A program made the translations under genes and the position numbers. 64,000 nt of DNA from contig NZ_CP012676.1 in NCBI RefSeq assembly GCF_001294575.1, positions 1,488,001-1,552,000 on the forward strand, written 5' to 3'. Of this stretch, positions 1-8,682 are shown piece by piece. The notes beneath the pieces were generated by a model. It was not told the origin of the DNA and did no database searches. It saw nothing but the letters and a program-made list of their open reading frames with translations. The number at the start of each line of letters is the position of its first letter. Positions within the stretch are counted from its first letter, which is position 1. This DNA comes from Pseudomonas versuta. GTDB lineage: Bacteria > Pseudomonadota > Gammaproteobacteria > Pseudomonadales > Pseudomonadaceae.

Positions 1-335
1 CGCGGGCCGGACAGCCCGGCCGCGACCATGCCGCCGACTGTTGCTGCCGGGCTGAAGGAGGGTGGCTCGCAGGGCAGCATTTGCCCGGCTGCGGCCAGGG
101 TTGCGGACAATTCAGCCAGCGGGGTGCCGGCGCGGGCGGTGATCACCAGCTCGGTGGGGTCGTAACTGACGATGCCACGGTGCCCCCGGGTGTCGAGGAC
201 TTCCCCGGCCACCGCACGCCCGAGAAAGGCCTTGCTGTTGGACCCCTGGATCAGCAGCGGGGTGGCATTGGCCAGCGCCCGGTTGACCTGCTCCAGCAGC
301 GCCTGGCTGTCATCGACATTGTGTTCAGTCTCCAT
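1..335 (-). CDS. glcE: Glycolate oxidase FAD-binding subunit GlcE (partial, 3' end outside window)
   Basis: Only the first ~111 codons are present; the gene continues past the left edge. The product begins METEHNVDDSQALLEQVN and carries the N-terminal half of an FAD_binding_4 (PCMH) domain, with SYDPTELVITARAGT and a glycine-rich AATVGGMVAAGLSGP segment at about residues 55-110. GlcE is the smaller flavin subunit of glycolate oxidase, which with GlcD and GlcF oxidises glycolate to glyoxylate at the cytoplasmic membrane. Its ATG overlaps the glcD stop in a TAATG junction, so the two are translationally coupled. Family assignment is firm from domain and synteny. Confidence 0.9.
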   Translation of the reverse strand, partial: METEHNVDDSQALLEQVNRALANATPLLIQGSNSKAFLGRAVAGEVLDTRGHRGIVSYDPTELVITARAGTPLAELSATLAAAGQMLPCEPPSFSPAATVGGMVAAGLSGP

Positions 336-1834
336 TAAAAACGCTCCAGTTCAGGGAAGGGCAACTGGCCCATGTGCACATGCATGGCTCCGAACTCGGC
401 GCAGCGATGCAGGGTAGGGATATTTTTGCCGGGGTTGAGCAGCCCGCCCGGGTCGAATGCGGCCTTGACCCCATGGAACAGGGTCAACTCATCGCTGTTG
501 AACTGGGCACACATCTGGTTGATTTTTTCGCGCCCGACCCCGTGTTCGCCGGTGATGCTGCCACCCACCTTGACGCACAGCTCGAGGATCTTGCCGCCCA
601 GGGCTTCGGCGCGGTCCAGTTCGCCGGGCTGATTGGCATCGAACAGAATCAGCGGGTGCATGTTGCCGTCACCGGCGTGAAACACGTTGGCGACCCGCAG
701 CCCGTATTCGTCGGCCAACTCGGCGATCCTCTTGAGCACGCCGGGTAACGCGCGGCGGGGGATGGTGCCGTCCATGCAGTAATAGTCCGGCGACAACCGG
801 CCCACGGCCGGAAAGGCGTTTTTGCGTCCGGCCCAGAAGCGCACCCGTTCGGCCTCGTCCCGGGCCTGGCGTACTTCGGTAGCACCGGCCAGTTCCAGGA
901 CCCGCCGCACCCGTACGCAATCGTCATGCACATCGGCTTCGACGCCGTCCAGCTCGCACAACAGAATGGCCTCGGCGTCTACCGGGTAGCCGGCATGAAT
1001 GAAATCCTCAGCGGCTCGGATCGCCAGGTTGTCCATCATCTCAAGGCCGCCGGGAATGATGCCCTCGGCAATGATGTCGGCCACTGCACGCCCGGCTTTT
1101 TCCACGCAGTCGAAAGCTGCCAGCAGTACTTTGGCAACTTGCGGTTTGGGCAGCAGTTTGACCGTGACCTCAGTGATGATCCCGAGCATGCCTTCGGAGC
1201 CGGTGAAGAGCGCCAGCAGGTCGAAACCCGGTGAGTCGAGGGCATCCGAACCCAGGGTCAGGTGTTCTCCCTCGACGGTCAGAATCTCGACCTTGAGCAG
1301 GTTGTGCACGGTCAGTCCGTATTTCAGGCAATGCACGCCACCGGCGTTCTCGGCCACATTGCCGCCGATGGAGCAGGCGATCTGGGAAGAAGGGTCCGGC
1401 GCGTAATACAAACCAAAAGGGGCGGCCGCCTGGGAGATTGCCAGGTTGCGCACACCGGGCTGAACCCGTGCGCTGCGGGCGGCAGGGTCGATATGCAGAA
1501 TGCGGTTCAAGCGCGCCATCACCAGTAGCACGCCTTTCTCCAGCGGCAATGCCCCCCCGGAAAGCCCGGTACCGGCACCCCGTGCGACCACCGGCACCCG
1601 GCGTTCATGGCAGAGTTGGAGCAGGCCTTGTACCTGTTCGAGGGTGCTGGGTAACGCCACCAGCATCGGTGTGGTGCGGTAGGCCGACAGGCCGTCGCAC
1701 TCGTAAGGCTTCAGATCTTCTTCCTGATGGAGGATGTCCAGATCGGGCAAGCGTTGTTGCAGAGCCTGTAGCAGCGAACCTTTATCGACGGCAGGCAGAT
1801 AACCGTCAACGCGTTCGTCGTAGAGAATATTCAT
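335..1834 (-). CDS. glcD: Glycolate oxidase catalytic subunit GlcD
   Basis: FAD-linked oxidase of 499 aa, the usual GlcD length. The N-terminal PCMH FAD-binding domain includes VVARGAGTGLSGGALP and CSIGGNVAENAGG; the C-terminal FAD-oxidase domain contains NVFHAGDGNMHP and GGSITGEHGVG, both characteristic of GlcD/D-lactate dehydrogenases. It transfers electrons from glycolate into the GlcDEF membrane complex. I chose the ATG giving MNILYDERVDG because GlcD homologues start there. An in-frame upstream pair of ATGs (1900 and 1897) lies 4-7 nt after a GGAG and would add 21-22 residues, so the start is not settled. glcE follows with a one-base overlap. Confidence 0.93.
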   Translation of the reverse strand: MNILYDERVDGYLPAVDKGSLLQALQQRLPDLDILHQEEDLKPYECDGLSAYRTTPMLVALPSTLEQVQGLLQLCHERRVPVVARGAGTGLSGGALPLEKGVLLVMARLNRILHIDPAARSARVQPGVRNLAISQAAAPFGLYYAPDPSSQIACSIGGNVAENAGGVHCLKYGLTVHNLLKVEILTVEGEHLTLGSDALDSPGFDLLALFTGSEGMLGIITEVTVKLLPKPQVAKVLLAAFDCVEKAGRAVADIIAEGIIPGGLEMMDNLAIRAAEDFIHAGYPVDAEAILLCELDGVEADVHDDCVRVRRVLELAGATEVRQARDEAERVRFWAGRKNAFPAVGRLSPDYYCMDGTIPRRALPGVLKRIAELADEYGLRVANVFHAGDGNMHPLILFDANQPGELDRAEALGGKILELCVKVGGSITGEHGVGREKINQMCAQFNSDELTLFHGVKAAFDPGGLLNPGKNIPTLHRCAEFGAMHVHMGQLPFPELERF

Positions 1835-1977
1835 CGGCGACCAAGGACCCCAGGTTGTTTTTATTAGAGGTCTGTTCACGGGAACAGTTGCCTTCATCAT
1901 TGGCTCCAGGGGGCCTGCTGTCCATGTGTTGTGCGTCGGGGGTAGCGGTTTTTTAAAATTCGAATTTAATAGTCATA

Positions 1978-2242
1978 TTATTCAGCCGGTTGCTGATTTC
2001 GCCCGGCCGCCTCAAGGAACGCGCTCAGCAAGGGATGGGGCCGGTTTGTCCGCGAGCCTTGTTCCGGGTGGCCCCAGCTGCGGGGCGAATTCGCTTGGCA
2101 AATGCAGCAGCTCGCCTTGCTGGCGATGGGCAACGACAGCAGCCATGGCGCCGAACAGGGCCGGCTCGTCGGTGGTGTGGGTCACTATGGTCAAAGGGAT
2201 ATGCCGCTCCGTCAAAGGGTTGATCGCCGAGGCTGGGGGCCG
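1978..2242 (-). pseudogene. Decayed C-terminal remnant, possibly a CTP synthase-like glutamine amidotransferase
   Basis: Directly after the VOC stop, the minus strand reads in one frame INPLTERHIPLTIVTHTTDE...LLHLPSEFAPQLG. After a shift of frame near 2060-2075 it continues HPEQGSRTNRPHPLLSAFLEAA and ends at a TAA at 1978. The ending 'HPEQ..R...HPLLSAFLEAA' resembles the C-terminus of CTP synthase-like class I glutamine amidotransferases. No start codon or catalytic part remains. Codon use matches neighbouring coding DNA, so this looks like a gene stump rather than noise. The family call is tentative. Confidence 0.35.
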
Positions 2243-2656
2243 TTATTTCGAGTAAAGACTGTTGCTGTCGGTGAAACCCTTGATCTCTATCGGGTTGCCC
2301 GAGGGGTCGAGAAAGAACATCGTTGCCTGCTCGCCCGGTTCACCTACGAAGCGTCTGGTCGGCGCCAGCACGAACTCGATGGCGCGAGACTGCAGGTGTT
2401 CGGCCAGGGCTTGCCAGTCGGGCATTGGTAGAATGATCCCCAGGTGCGGCATGGGCACCCAGTGGTCGCCGACCTTGCCGGTGTTGGTCACGGTAAATGG
2501 CTCTCCCAAGTGCAACGACAACTGGTGCCCGTAGAAGCTCACATCCAGCCAGGTGTCGGTACTGCGCCCCTCTTCACATCCGAGCAGGTCGCAGTAGAAA
2601 TATCGTGCCTGCTTGAGGTCGCGAACGTGGTAAGCCAAATGAAACAGTGCCTGCAT
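2243..2656 (-). CDS. VOC family (glyoxalase/bleomycin-resistance/dioxygenase fold) protein
   Basis: A 137-aa single-domain protein of the vicinal-oxygen-chelate superfamily. It starts MQALFHLAYHVRDLKQARYFYCDLLG, the usual betaalphabetabetabeta entry with a metal-binding His, and ends with FFLDPSGNPIEIKGF, where the metal-ligand Glu lies in the 'GNPIEIKGF' strand. Such proteins use a divalent metal to act on small substrates such as methylglyoxal adducts, catechols or antibiotics; nothing here fixes the substrate. It is divergent from the LysR regulator 107 bp away, which suggests that regulator controls it. Confidence 0.82.
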   Translation of the reverse strand: MQALFHLAYHVRDLKQARYFYCDLLGCEEGRSTDTWLDVSFYGHQLSLHLGEPFTVTNTGKVGDHWVPMPHLGIILPMPDWQALAEHLQSRAIEFVLAPTRRFVGEPGEQATMFFLDPSGNPIEIKGFTDSNSLYSK

Positions 2657-2763
2657 GGGGGGTCTCCTCGGTGATCAATGCCGATTGCCAGCTGCCGCCA
2701 GAGTGTTGCTTTTGGTTCGATAGAGATAGCATGTAATTTTATCTGTATTCGAAAGGGATTCTT

Positions 2764-3630
2764 ATGGATAGCCGTTACCTCAAGAGCCTGATCATGGTCA
2801 TCGATTGTGGCTCTATCGCCGATGCGGCGCGCAGCGAGGGGCTAACGGCTGCAGCAGTCAGCCAGCGGATACAGGCGCTGGAGCGTCAGCTCGGATTTGC
2901 CCTGTTGTCGCGTGCCGGTCATGCGGCCATGCCCAATCCGGCGTGCCTGGCGCTGTTACCACGGGCACGGCGGATCGTCCGGGAGGTGAGCTTGCTGGCC
3001 GGTGATGCCGATCTGGACGGTCTGACCGGTACCCTGCGAATCGGTGCGATTTCGACCATGCTCACGGGGCTCCTGCCCAGAGCCTTGCTAGAATTGACCC
3101 GGCTGGCCCCGGGTATCAAGCCCGCGATTGAGCCAGGTACTTCCCGTTCGCTGTACCAGGCACTGCAAGCCGATGAACTGGACGCCGCGATCCTGGTGGC
3201 TCCGCCGTTCGAATTGCCAAAGTTATTGCGCAGCGTGTCGCTGCATAGCGAAAGCCTGGTGCTGCTGTCGCGGCATCCGCCAGCCGGCAGCATCGCCCGG
3301 GCGCTGCAAACTCAGGCGTACATCCGCTATGACCCCAGTTCATGGGGCGGGCGCCACGCCGAGCGCTACCTGAACGATACCGGCCTGGCGCCGACCTCAC
3401 TGTTCGACCTGGACGGGCTTGAGGCCATTGCCATGTTGGTGGCCGACGACGTAGGGGTGAGCCTGGTGCCGTCGTGGTCCGGGCTGGATAGTCTGAGTGA
3501 CAATTTCACCTTGACCCCGGTCGGGACGGGTTATGACCGGGAGATCGTGCTGGTCACGCGGGTACAGACCGAACGCCCGCAAATGATCGCTGCGCTGGTG
3601 CAGGCACTTACCCCGCGTATCGTCGGGTAA
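2764..3630 (+). CDS. LysR family transcriptional regulator
   Basis: A 288-aa LysR-type regulator. The N-terminal winged HTH is clear in residues 1-60 (SLIMVIDCGSIADAARSEGLTAAAVSQRIQALERQLGFALLSR), followed by the periplasmic-binding-like effector domain (GTLRIGAISTMLTGLLPRAL onward). Its length is typical. It starts 107 bp from the divergently transcribed VOC gene, the usual layout for a LysR protein that controls its neighbour and itself. The AT-rich TAGAGATAGCATGTAATTTTATC tract around 2720-2745 lies where the operator would be. The inducer is unknown. Confidence 0.9.
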   Translation: MDSRYLKSLIMVIDCGSIADAARSEGLTAAAVSQRIQALERQLGFALLSRAGHAAMPNPACLALLPRARRIVREVSLLAGDADLDGLTGTLRIGAISTMLTGLLPRALLELTRLAPGIKPAIEPGTSRSLYQALQADELDAAILVAPPFELPKLLRSVSLHSESLVLLSRHPPAGSIARALQTQAYIRYDPSSWGGRHAERYLNDTGLAPTSLFDLDGLEAIAMLVADDVGVSLVPSWSGLDSLSDNFTLTPVGTGYDREIVLVTRVQTERPQMIAALVQALTPRIVG

Positions 3631-4407
3631 ATGCTCTATAAACAGCAGTGCGCCTGGCGGGTTGAGCGGTTTTCAGGAAGCCGTGTCAAGCAGTGAGCGG
3701 CGATGGTGCAGCAAGGGAGCTTGCTCGATTCTGGTGTCGCCCGGGGAATAAATCCCGCAGCCGGCGTCCCGGTTCACTGGCTGAAGATTTCCATTTTCTT
3801 TTTCGGCATGCGTGAGAGGCGAATCTTGGCCCATCTGTTTTCACTTTTGACATGCCCGGTGTCACCGCATACGAGATACAAGGTTGCCTTGTAGCAGGAG
3901 GTGATGCGGGAGCAATGATGACGGCGAAGTTTTCGGTAAGCCCAGATCCACCCATGATGAGTCGTTTTATACATACTGCTCTCTACGTGACTTAGTGAAT
4001 ATGCACGAATGCCTTAACGACATTCCTGCTGGCCACGCACAGTAAAGGGGAACGATGTATTGGTATGTAAGACAAGTCTTAAAATGTAAGAGTTGGATGT
4101 TTTTAAGGCGCGGTACGGATATTAATCGGCAACACTCAGCACGGTGTAATGCGACATTAACCAGCGGTTATAAAACATCTGTATTTTCGGGTCGGCTGGC
4201 ATTATTGAAGTCCCGGTTTATTAATAAAGCGGATACTACTTGCGCCGTTGCGCCAAGTTGCTAAAACGGCGGGTAGAGGGGGGTTAAAGTGGCGATCGAG
4301 TGTAACAACTGTCGATCGCTAAAAGGTTGATTTGTTTAAGCCGCGAGCCTGGTGTCGCGGTGGCCGGGCGGTCCGGGCACTGACAGTGCAGGCCCGGTGT
4401 TTTTGTA
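3631..4407. other. Long intergenic region, AT-richer than its surroundings
   Basis: About 780 bp without a convincing gene. From ~3780 to ~4270 the sequence is visibly AT-richer than the flanking coding DNA. A 66-codon reading frame on the minus strand (3774-3974, beginning MYKTTHHGWIWAYRKLRR) has only a weak AGAG ribosome-binding candidate, and I do not accept it as a gene. Near the gltS end, GCGATCGA-N12-TCGATCGC (around 4291-4319) and a GC-rich hairpin, GTCCGGGC to GCCCGG followed by TTTTTG (~4370-4402), are present; the T-run faces the plus strand, so it is not an obvious gltS terminator. Confidence 0.5.
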
Positions 4408-5616
4408 TCAGGCGCCGGCGCCGAGGAACGGCAGCAACAGGTACAACTTGATCACAATGACGTTGATGATGTCGATGAAGAACGCCCCCACCATTGGCAC
4501 AACCAGGAACGCGAGTTGCGAAGGTCCGTAGCGCTGTGTCACCGCTTGCATGTTGGCGATGGCGGTAGGTGTGGCACCCAGTCCGAAACCACAATGGCCT
4601 GCCGCCAGTACTGCGGCATCGTAGTTGCTGCCCATGACCCTGAAGGTCACGAAAATGGCATACAGGGCCATGACCAGGGTCTGTGCCAACAGCAGGATGA
4701 AAATAGGCAACGCCAGGGCGGCCAGATCCCAGAGTTTGAGCGACATCAAGGCGATGGCCAGGAACAGCGACAGGCTGACGTTGCCCAGGACCGAGACTTC
4801 ACGCTCGAACACTTGATACAGACCCAGCGCCGAAAGGCCGTTGCGCAATATCACGCCCACGAACAACACGCAGACGAAGGTCGGTAGCTCTAATGCGGTA
4901 CCCAGCAGCAGGCCACTGAGCAGGGAACCTGCCAGCAGGCTGACGGAGATCAGCGCCAGGGTTTCGATAAACGAAAACGGGGTTATCGAACGTTCTTCGT
5001 TGGGTTGCTCAAAGCCCTTTGGCAACTGCACCTCTTCATGGCCAAGACCGGGGGTCTTGACGCGCTTGATCAGCAGGCGCGCAACCGGGCCGCCAATCAG
5101 GCCACCCAGCACCAGACCGAAGGTTGCAGAGGCCATGGCCAGTTCCGAAGCAGAAGCCAGGCCGTATTTTTCACTGAATGTCGCACCCCATGCAGCCCCG
5201 GTACCGTGGCCGCCGGACAAGGTCACGGAGCCGGTCAGCAGGCCCATCAGGGGGTCGAGCCCCAAAGCCGTTGCGAGGCCGATCCCCATGGCGTTCTGGA
5301 CGATCAGAAGTCCTCCCACCACCAGCAGGAAAATGCCTACAACGCGTCCGCCTTTTTTCAGGCTGGCGAAATCGGCATTCAGGCCGATCGTGGCGAAAAA
5401 AGCCAACATCAGGGGCATCTGCAACGACGTATCAAATTGCACTTTAATGTCGAACAGACGCAGGACCAGAAGTAACAGAGCAACCACCAGGCCGCCTGCA
5501 ACGGGTTCGGGAATATTGTAGGTACGCAAAAATCCGACACGAGACACGAGTCCGCGTCCCAGTAACAGCACCAAAGAGGCAGCCACAAGCGTTCCATAAA
5601 AATCAAGCTGAAACAT
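4408..5616 (-). CDS. gltS: Sodium/glutamate symporter GltS
   Basis: A 402-aa polytopic inner-membrane protein matching the GltS family (E. coli GltS is of near-identical length). It starts MFQLDFYGTLVAASLVLLLGR and contains the conserved stretches LTGSVTLSGGHGTGAAWG (about residues 130-147) and AGHCGFGLGATPTAIANMQ in the second half, which form the inverted-repeat substrate pore loops. It takes up glutamate with Na+. It stands alone on the minus strand with a ~420-bp upstream region containing a perfect palindrome at 5777-5793. Confidence 0.95.
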   Translation of the reverse strand: MFQLDFYGTLVAASLVLLLGRGLVSRVGFLRTYNIPEPVAGGLVVALLLLVLRLFDIKVQFDTSLQMPLMLAFFATIGLNADFASLKKGGRVVGIFLLVVGGLLIVQNAMGIGLATALGLDPLMGLLTGSVTLSGGHGTGAAWGATFSEKYGLASASELAMASATFGLVLGGLIGGPVARLLIKRVKTPGLGHEEVQLPKGFEQPNEERSITPFSFIETLALISVSLLAGSLLSGLLLGTALELPTFVCVLFVGVILRNGLSALGLYQVFEREVSVLGNVSLSLFLAIALMSLKLWDLAALALPIFILLLAQTLVMALYAIFVTFRVMGSNYDAAVLAAGHCGFGLGATPTAIANMQAVTQRYGPSQLAFLVVPMVGAFFIDIINVIVIKLYLLLPFLGAGA

Positions 5617-5776
5617 CGAGGCATTCCTATTATTCGTTCACAAGCAGACAGTCCCTGGCCATGCTTGCAGAGCGGACTGAGTGGCCTCAGCCCTGATTGA
5701 TATAGAGATTCAAGCCGCCATCACTGGCCTGCCTGGTAAATTGAAGCGCGCGATAATAGTGGAGTGAGACTAGTTG

Positions 5777-5793
5777 TGACTTAACTTAAGTCA
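5777..5793. promoter_or_regulatory. 17-bp palindrome upstream of gltS, candidate operator
   Basis: TGACTTAA-C-TTAAGTCA is a perfect inverted repeat with 8-bp arms, 160 bp upstream of the gltS start and in AT-rich non-coding DNA. Size and symmetry fit a dimeric repressor or activator site. No cognate regulator lies next to it, so its role is inferred only from position. Confidence 0.4.
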
Positions 5794-5933
5794 AACAAAA
5801 TGTTTCCATGAGGAAAATGTAGTTTGTCCCTAAGCAAAATCAATAACCACGCATCGGATTTAATACCCGTAAATGGAGGCGGTTACAGTCGTTGCAACGC
5901 CTGAGGTGGTCGTGTCTAAAACAGGGTATTAAC

Positions 5934-5953
5934 TGGCCCCCGGCTGGGGGCCA
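5934..5953 (-). terminator. GC-rich hairpin downstream of the DUF1523 gene
   Basis: TGGCCCCC and GGGGGCCA flank a short GGCT-type loop about 90 bp past the DUF1523 stop. On the minus strand it is followed after several bases by TGTTTTAG, a poor T-run, so it is only a weak candidate for an intrinsic terminator. Confidence 0.35.
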
Positions 5954-6040
5954 TATTCGAGAAGTGAGGGTGTTTGAAGTTAGTGGCTATATATTTAAAG
6001 CGTATTTTTAGGAGGTGTCTTATGTGCAAATTATAAAAAA

Positions 6041-6580
6041 TCAGGATGCCGGTACCTGATGGCGGTGCTTTAAACGACGCTTTACAAACACCGCAATGAA
6101 AATCAATCCCAACGCCAAAAAACTCAAGAACAGGGTATTGAACCAGGGGAAGGGTTCAGCGCGGCTGTTGGTGGACTCAATCGCAGTGATATTCGGGAAC
6201 ACCGACAGTATTTTGATGCGCCACCCGTAATATCGGATCAGTGCCAGTTGCTCTGGATCACGGGAGTAACCCTGGGCCTTGGCCTGGATGTCGGCCGAGT
6301 CGAACTTGAAGTACCAGGGGAAAGACCAGCCCGTGTCCTCGTTGCGATAGACCATGACATTTTTGGTATCAGGGCTCTCGGTATTAATGAAATACACATC
6401 ACGGGTCGGGCCATCCGCCGGGTTTTCAGCATTGATGACGCCATTGTGGTCGACCCGTTTGACTTCAACCCCCGTGACCATCACCACATCGTGTTGCGGT
6501 AAAAAGTAGAACAGCCCCAATGCGACAGCGCCCACTGCCAGCAGTGCTGTACCCAGAATTATTCCCTTGAGCCACTTCAT
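6041..6580 (-). CDS. DUF1523 family membrane protein
   Basis: A 179-aa protein with an N-terminal membrane segment (about residues 7-27, GIILGTALLAVGAVALGLFYFL), a soluble middle with VTGVEVKRVDHNG and DVYFINTESPDTKNVMVYRNEDTGWSFPWYF, and a C-terminal membrane segment (~148-167). It ends in a basic tail, KRRLKHRHQVPAS. This matches the conserved DUF1523 family, whose function I do not know. The soluble part probably faces the periplasm, by the positive-inside rule. It appears monocistronic. Confidence 0.8.
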   Translation of the reverse strand: MKWLKGIILGTALLAVGAVALGLFYFLPQHDVVMVTGVEVKRVDHNGVINAENPADGPTRDVYFINTESPDTKNVMVYRNEDTGWSFPWYFKFDSADIQAKAQGYSRDPEQLALIRYYGWRIKILSVFPNITAIESTNSRAEPFPWFNTLFLSFLALGLIFIAVFVKRRLKHRHQVPAS

Positions 6581-6839
6581 GCAATAACCCTGTACATAGT
6601 GTTGATTCTCGATTGCCGTTGATTAAATGCAGTGCGCCATGAACCCTGTTTGATCGGCCTTTGTAGAGGCCGGCAAAGACTGTGAACGATCCTGCAGGAA
6701 AACTGAGTGATTAAACCCGGATTTGCGCCGGCTCTTATCGCAGTCTGCGGCATCGACTACAAGTTCGGCGCATAGCTCCTACATAATTTGTTTCAGTTTA
6801 CCTGGTATCGAGCGCGTTTCCGGACGGGCCCTCATGGGG

Positions 6840-7280
6840 TTATCGGCGCCACGCCAGCAGCACCACACCGGCGGTGATCAGACTAATACCCGCCCATTGT
6901 CGCAGATCGAGCTTTTCGCCCAGCAGGGTCACGCCCAGTACCGCCACAATCACCACGCTGAGTTTGTCCACGGGCGCGACCAGGGATGCCTGGCCCAGTT
7001 GCAGGGCGCGGTAATAGCAGAGCCAGGAAGCTCCCGTGGCCAGGCCGGACAGCACTAAAAACACATAGCTGCGGGTCGAGATTGAGCCCAGTGACTGATA
7101 TTGGCCGGTGGCATACACGATCAACCCCAGGCTCACCAGGACCACGATGGTCCGGATAAACGTAGCGAAGTCGGAATTGATCCCGGTGATGCCGATTTTT
7201 CCAAAAATGGCGGTCATGGCGGCGAACACCGCAGAGAGCAGTGCCCAGAAGGTCCAGGATGAAAAGAAAGACGAGCCCAT
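6840..7280 (-). CDS. EamA family small permease
   Basis: A membrane protein of 146 aa from the ATG I prefer (MGSSFFSSWTFWALLSA); an upstream in-frame ATG at 7319 would add 13 residues, and neither start has a strong ribosome-binding site. It has about five hydrophobic helices and a single EamA/DMT repeat ending GVTLLGEKLDLRQWAGISLITAGVVLLAWRR. Half-length EamA proteins work as dimers to export small metabolites. It lies 49 bp after the sensor kinase and is probably the last gene of that operon. Substrate unknown. Confidence 0.82.
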   Translation of the reverse strand: MGSSFFSSWTFWALLSAVFAAMTAIFGKIGITGINSDFATFIRTIVVLVSLGLIVYATGQYQSLGSISTRSYVFLVLSGLATGASWLCYYRALQLGQASLVAPVDKLSVVIVAVLGVTLLGEKLDLRQWAGISLITAGVVLLAWRR

Positions 7281-7329
7281 CGGGTCAGCCTGTGTGAGGG
7301 AAGGAGGAAGGCTGAGCATACGCCAGCTT

Positions 7330-8682
7330 TCAATGCGTGGCGGTGTTCACCCAGACCGAAACGCACAGGCCGGTTTTATTGATCTCATCCGCAAACCCCA
7401 ATTCAACCCGGGCGCCACTGCGCTGCGCGATTTCCCTGACGATTGAAAGTCCCAGGCCAGATCCCGTCTCGCCTGAGCCCAGGCAGCGATAGAACGGATC
7501 AAACACCCGGGCGTATTCGTCAACACTGATGCCCGGGCCGCAATCCTTGATCTGCAGGCGGGCAGTGCCTTGCTCAAGCGTCACCCAGAGATCGATTTTT
7601 CCGCCCTCGGGGCTGTAGCGGATCGCGTTATCCACCAGGTTTTTAACCAGGGTGAAGCCGTCCATCGGGTTAATCAGGACCTGCACGTCCTCACCTTCAA
7701 CCCCGATGTCCAGATGTTTGCGCTCGGCCAGCGGCAGTAAGTCTTCCAGTACTTGTCGATAGATGTCGTGCACTGAAACGGTGGCCTGTGGACGCTGCGC
7801 AGCAGATTGCGCGGCGGCCAGGCTCAAGAGTTGGTCGATCAGTTTTCTGCTGCGCTCAATGCCCCGGGACAACGCCAGCAGACGTTCACGGGCCGCGGCC
7901 GACATGTCTGCCGTAGCCAGTCGTTCGGCTTGCAGTGACAGTGCGGTCGTGGGTGAGCGCAGTTCATGGGCAGCATCTGCGACGAAGCGGCGCTGGCTGT
8001 CCACAGACTGCGCCACCCGCCCCAGCAAGCGATTGATGGCTACCACAAACGGGCGGATTTCAGTGGGCAGATGCTGTTCGTCAACCGGGTACAGTTCCTG
8101 CTCGGCACGTCGGTCGACTTCTGCGGCAAGGCTGGCGATGGGGCGAAACAGCTTGCGCACCAGGTCGCCGATCACCAGCAGCAGGACCGGAAATAAAATC
8201 AAAAATGGCAACAAACTGCGCCAAGCACTCTCCCGGGCGTCCTTGTCACGGGCACTGACTTCCTGAGCCACGGCAATGCGCTCGCCATGGACAGTAGTCC
8301 TGACCAGTACCCGAAAGGCTTCGCCACCGATCTGCAGCGTCGACAGGCCATCGACCAGATCAGTGGGTAAAGGCAACGGGATAACCTCATCAGTGTTGCC
8401 CGTGGCATTTTTGCCATCGGCCAGGTATTGAATGATCAGTCGGGACTCTTCGTCATCACCCTCGATGCGCTGGCCTTCGGGGTACTGCAAGGTCATCTGC
8501 TGGCGATCGAACAGGACTGCCACCTGATGCAAGGTATCGTCCTGAAGCTCATGGGCTTCGTCGAAAGCTGATACGAAGGCAAAAATACCGGCGAGCACCG
8601 CCACCAATAAAATCGCCAGCGACAGGGCAACCGATAATCTGAGCTGAACCGACTCGCTCAAACGTTTTTTGAAACCATCCAT
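7330..8682 (-). CDS. Two-component sensor histidine kinase (QseC/TctE-like)
   Basis: A 450-aa inner-membrane kinase. Transmembrane helices lie at about residues 18-38 and 156-175, bracketing a ~115-residue periplasmic sensor. A HAMP-like linker follows, then the dimerisation box RRFVADAAHELRSPTTAL with the phosphoacceptor His239. The ATPase domain has the N box KNLVDNAIRYSP and the G boxes DCGPGI and GSGLGLSIV. The gene overlaps the end of the response-regulator gene by 25 bp, so the two are a cognate pair. The signal is unknown; the membrane protein and lipoprotein genes upstream may be its targets. Confidence 0.92.
   Translation of the reverse strand: MDGFKKRLSESVQLRLSVALSLAILLVAVLAGIFAFVSAFDEAHELQDDTLHQVAVLFDRQQMTLQYPEGQRIEGDDEESRLIIQYLADGKNATGNTDEVIPLPLPTDLVDGLSTLQIGGEAFRVLVRTTVHGERIAVAQEVSARDKDARESAWRSLLPFLILFPVLLLVIGDLVRKLFRPIASLAAEVDRRAEQELYPVDEQHLPTEIRPFVVAINRLLGRVAQSVDSQRRFVADAAHELRSPTTALSLQAERLATADMSAAARERLLALSRGIERSRKLIDQLLSLAAAQSAAQRPQATVSVHDIYRQVLEDLLPLAERKHLDIGVEGEDVQVLINPMDGFTLVKNLVDNAIRYSPEGGKIDLWVTLEQGTARLQIKDCGPGISVDEYARVFDPFYRCLGSGETGSGLGLSIVREIAQRSGARVELGFADEINKTGLCVSVWVNTATH

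Noticed and set aside
3774..3974. A 66-codon frame on the minus strand in the gap before gltS
   Set aside because: It has a weak ribosome-binding site, no family match and unusual composition; kept only as a remark on the intergenic region.
4370..4402. Hairpin with TTTTT near the gltS 3' end as the gltS terminator
   Set aside because: The T-run follows the stem on the plus strand, but gltS is on the minus strand and no plus-strand gene precedes it closely.
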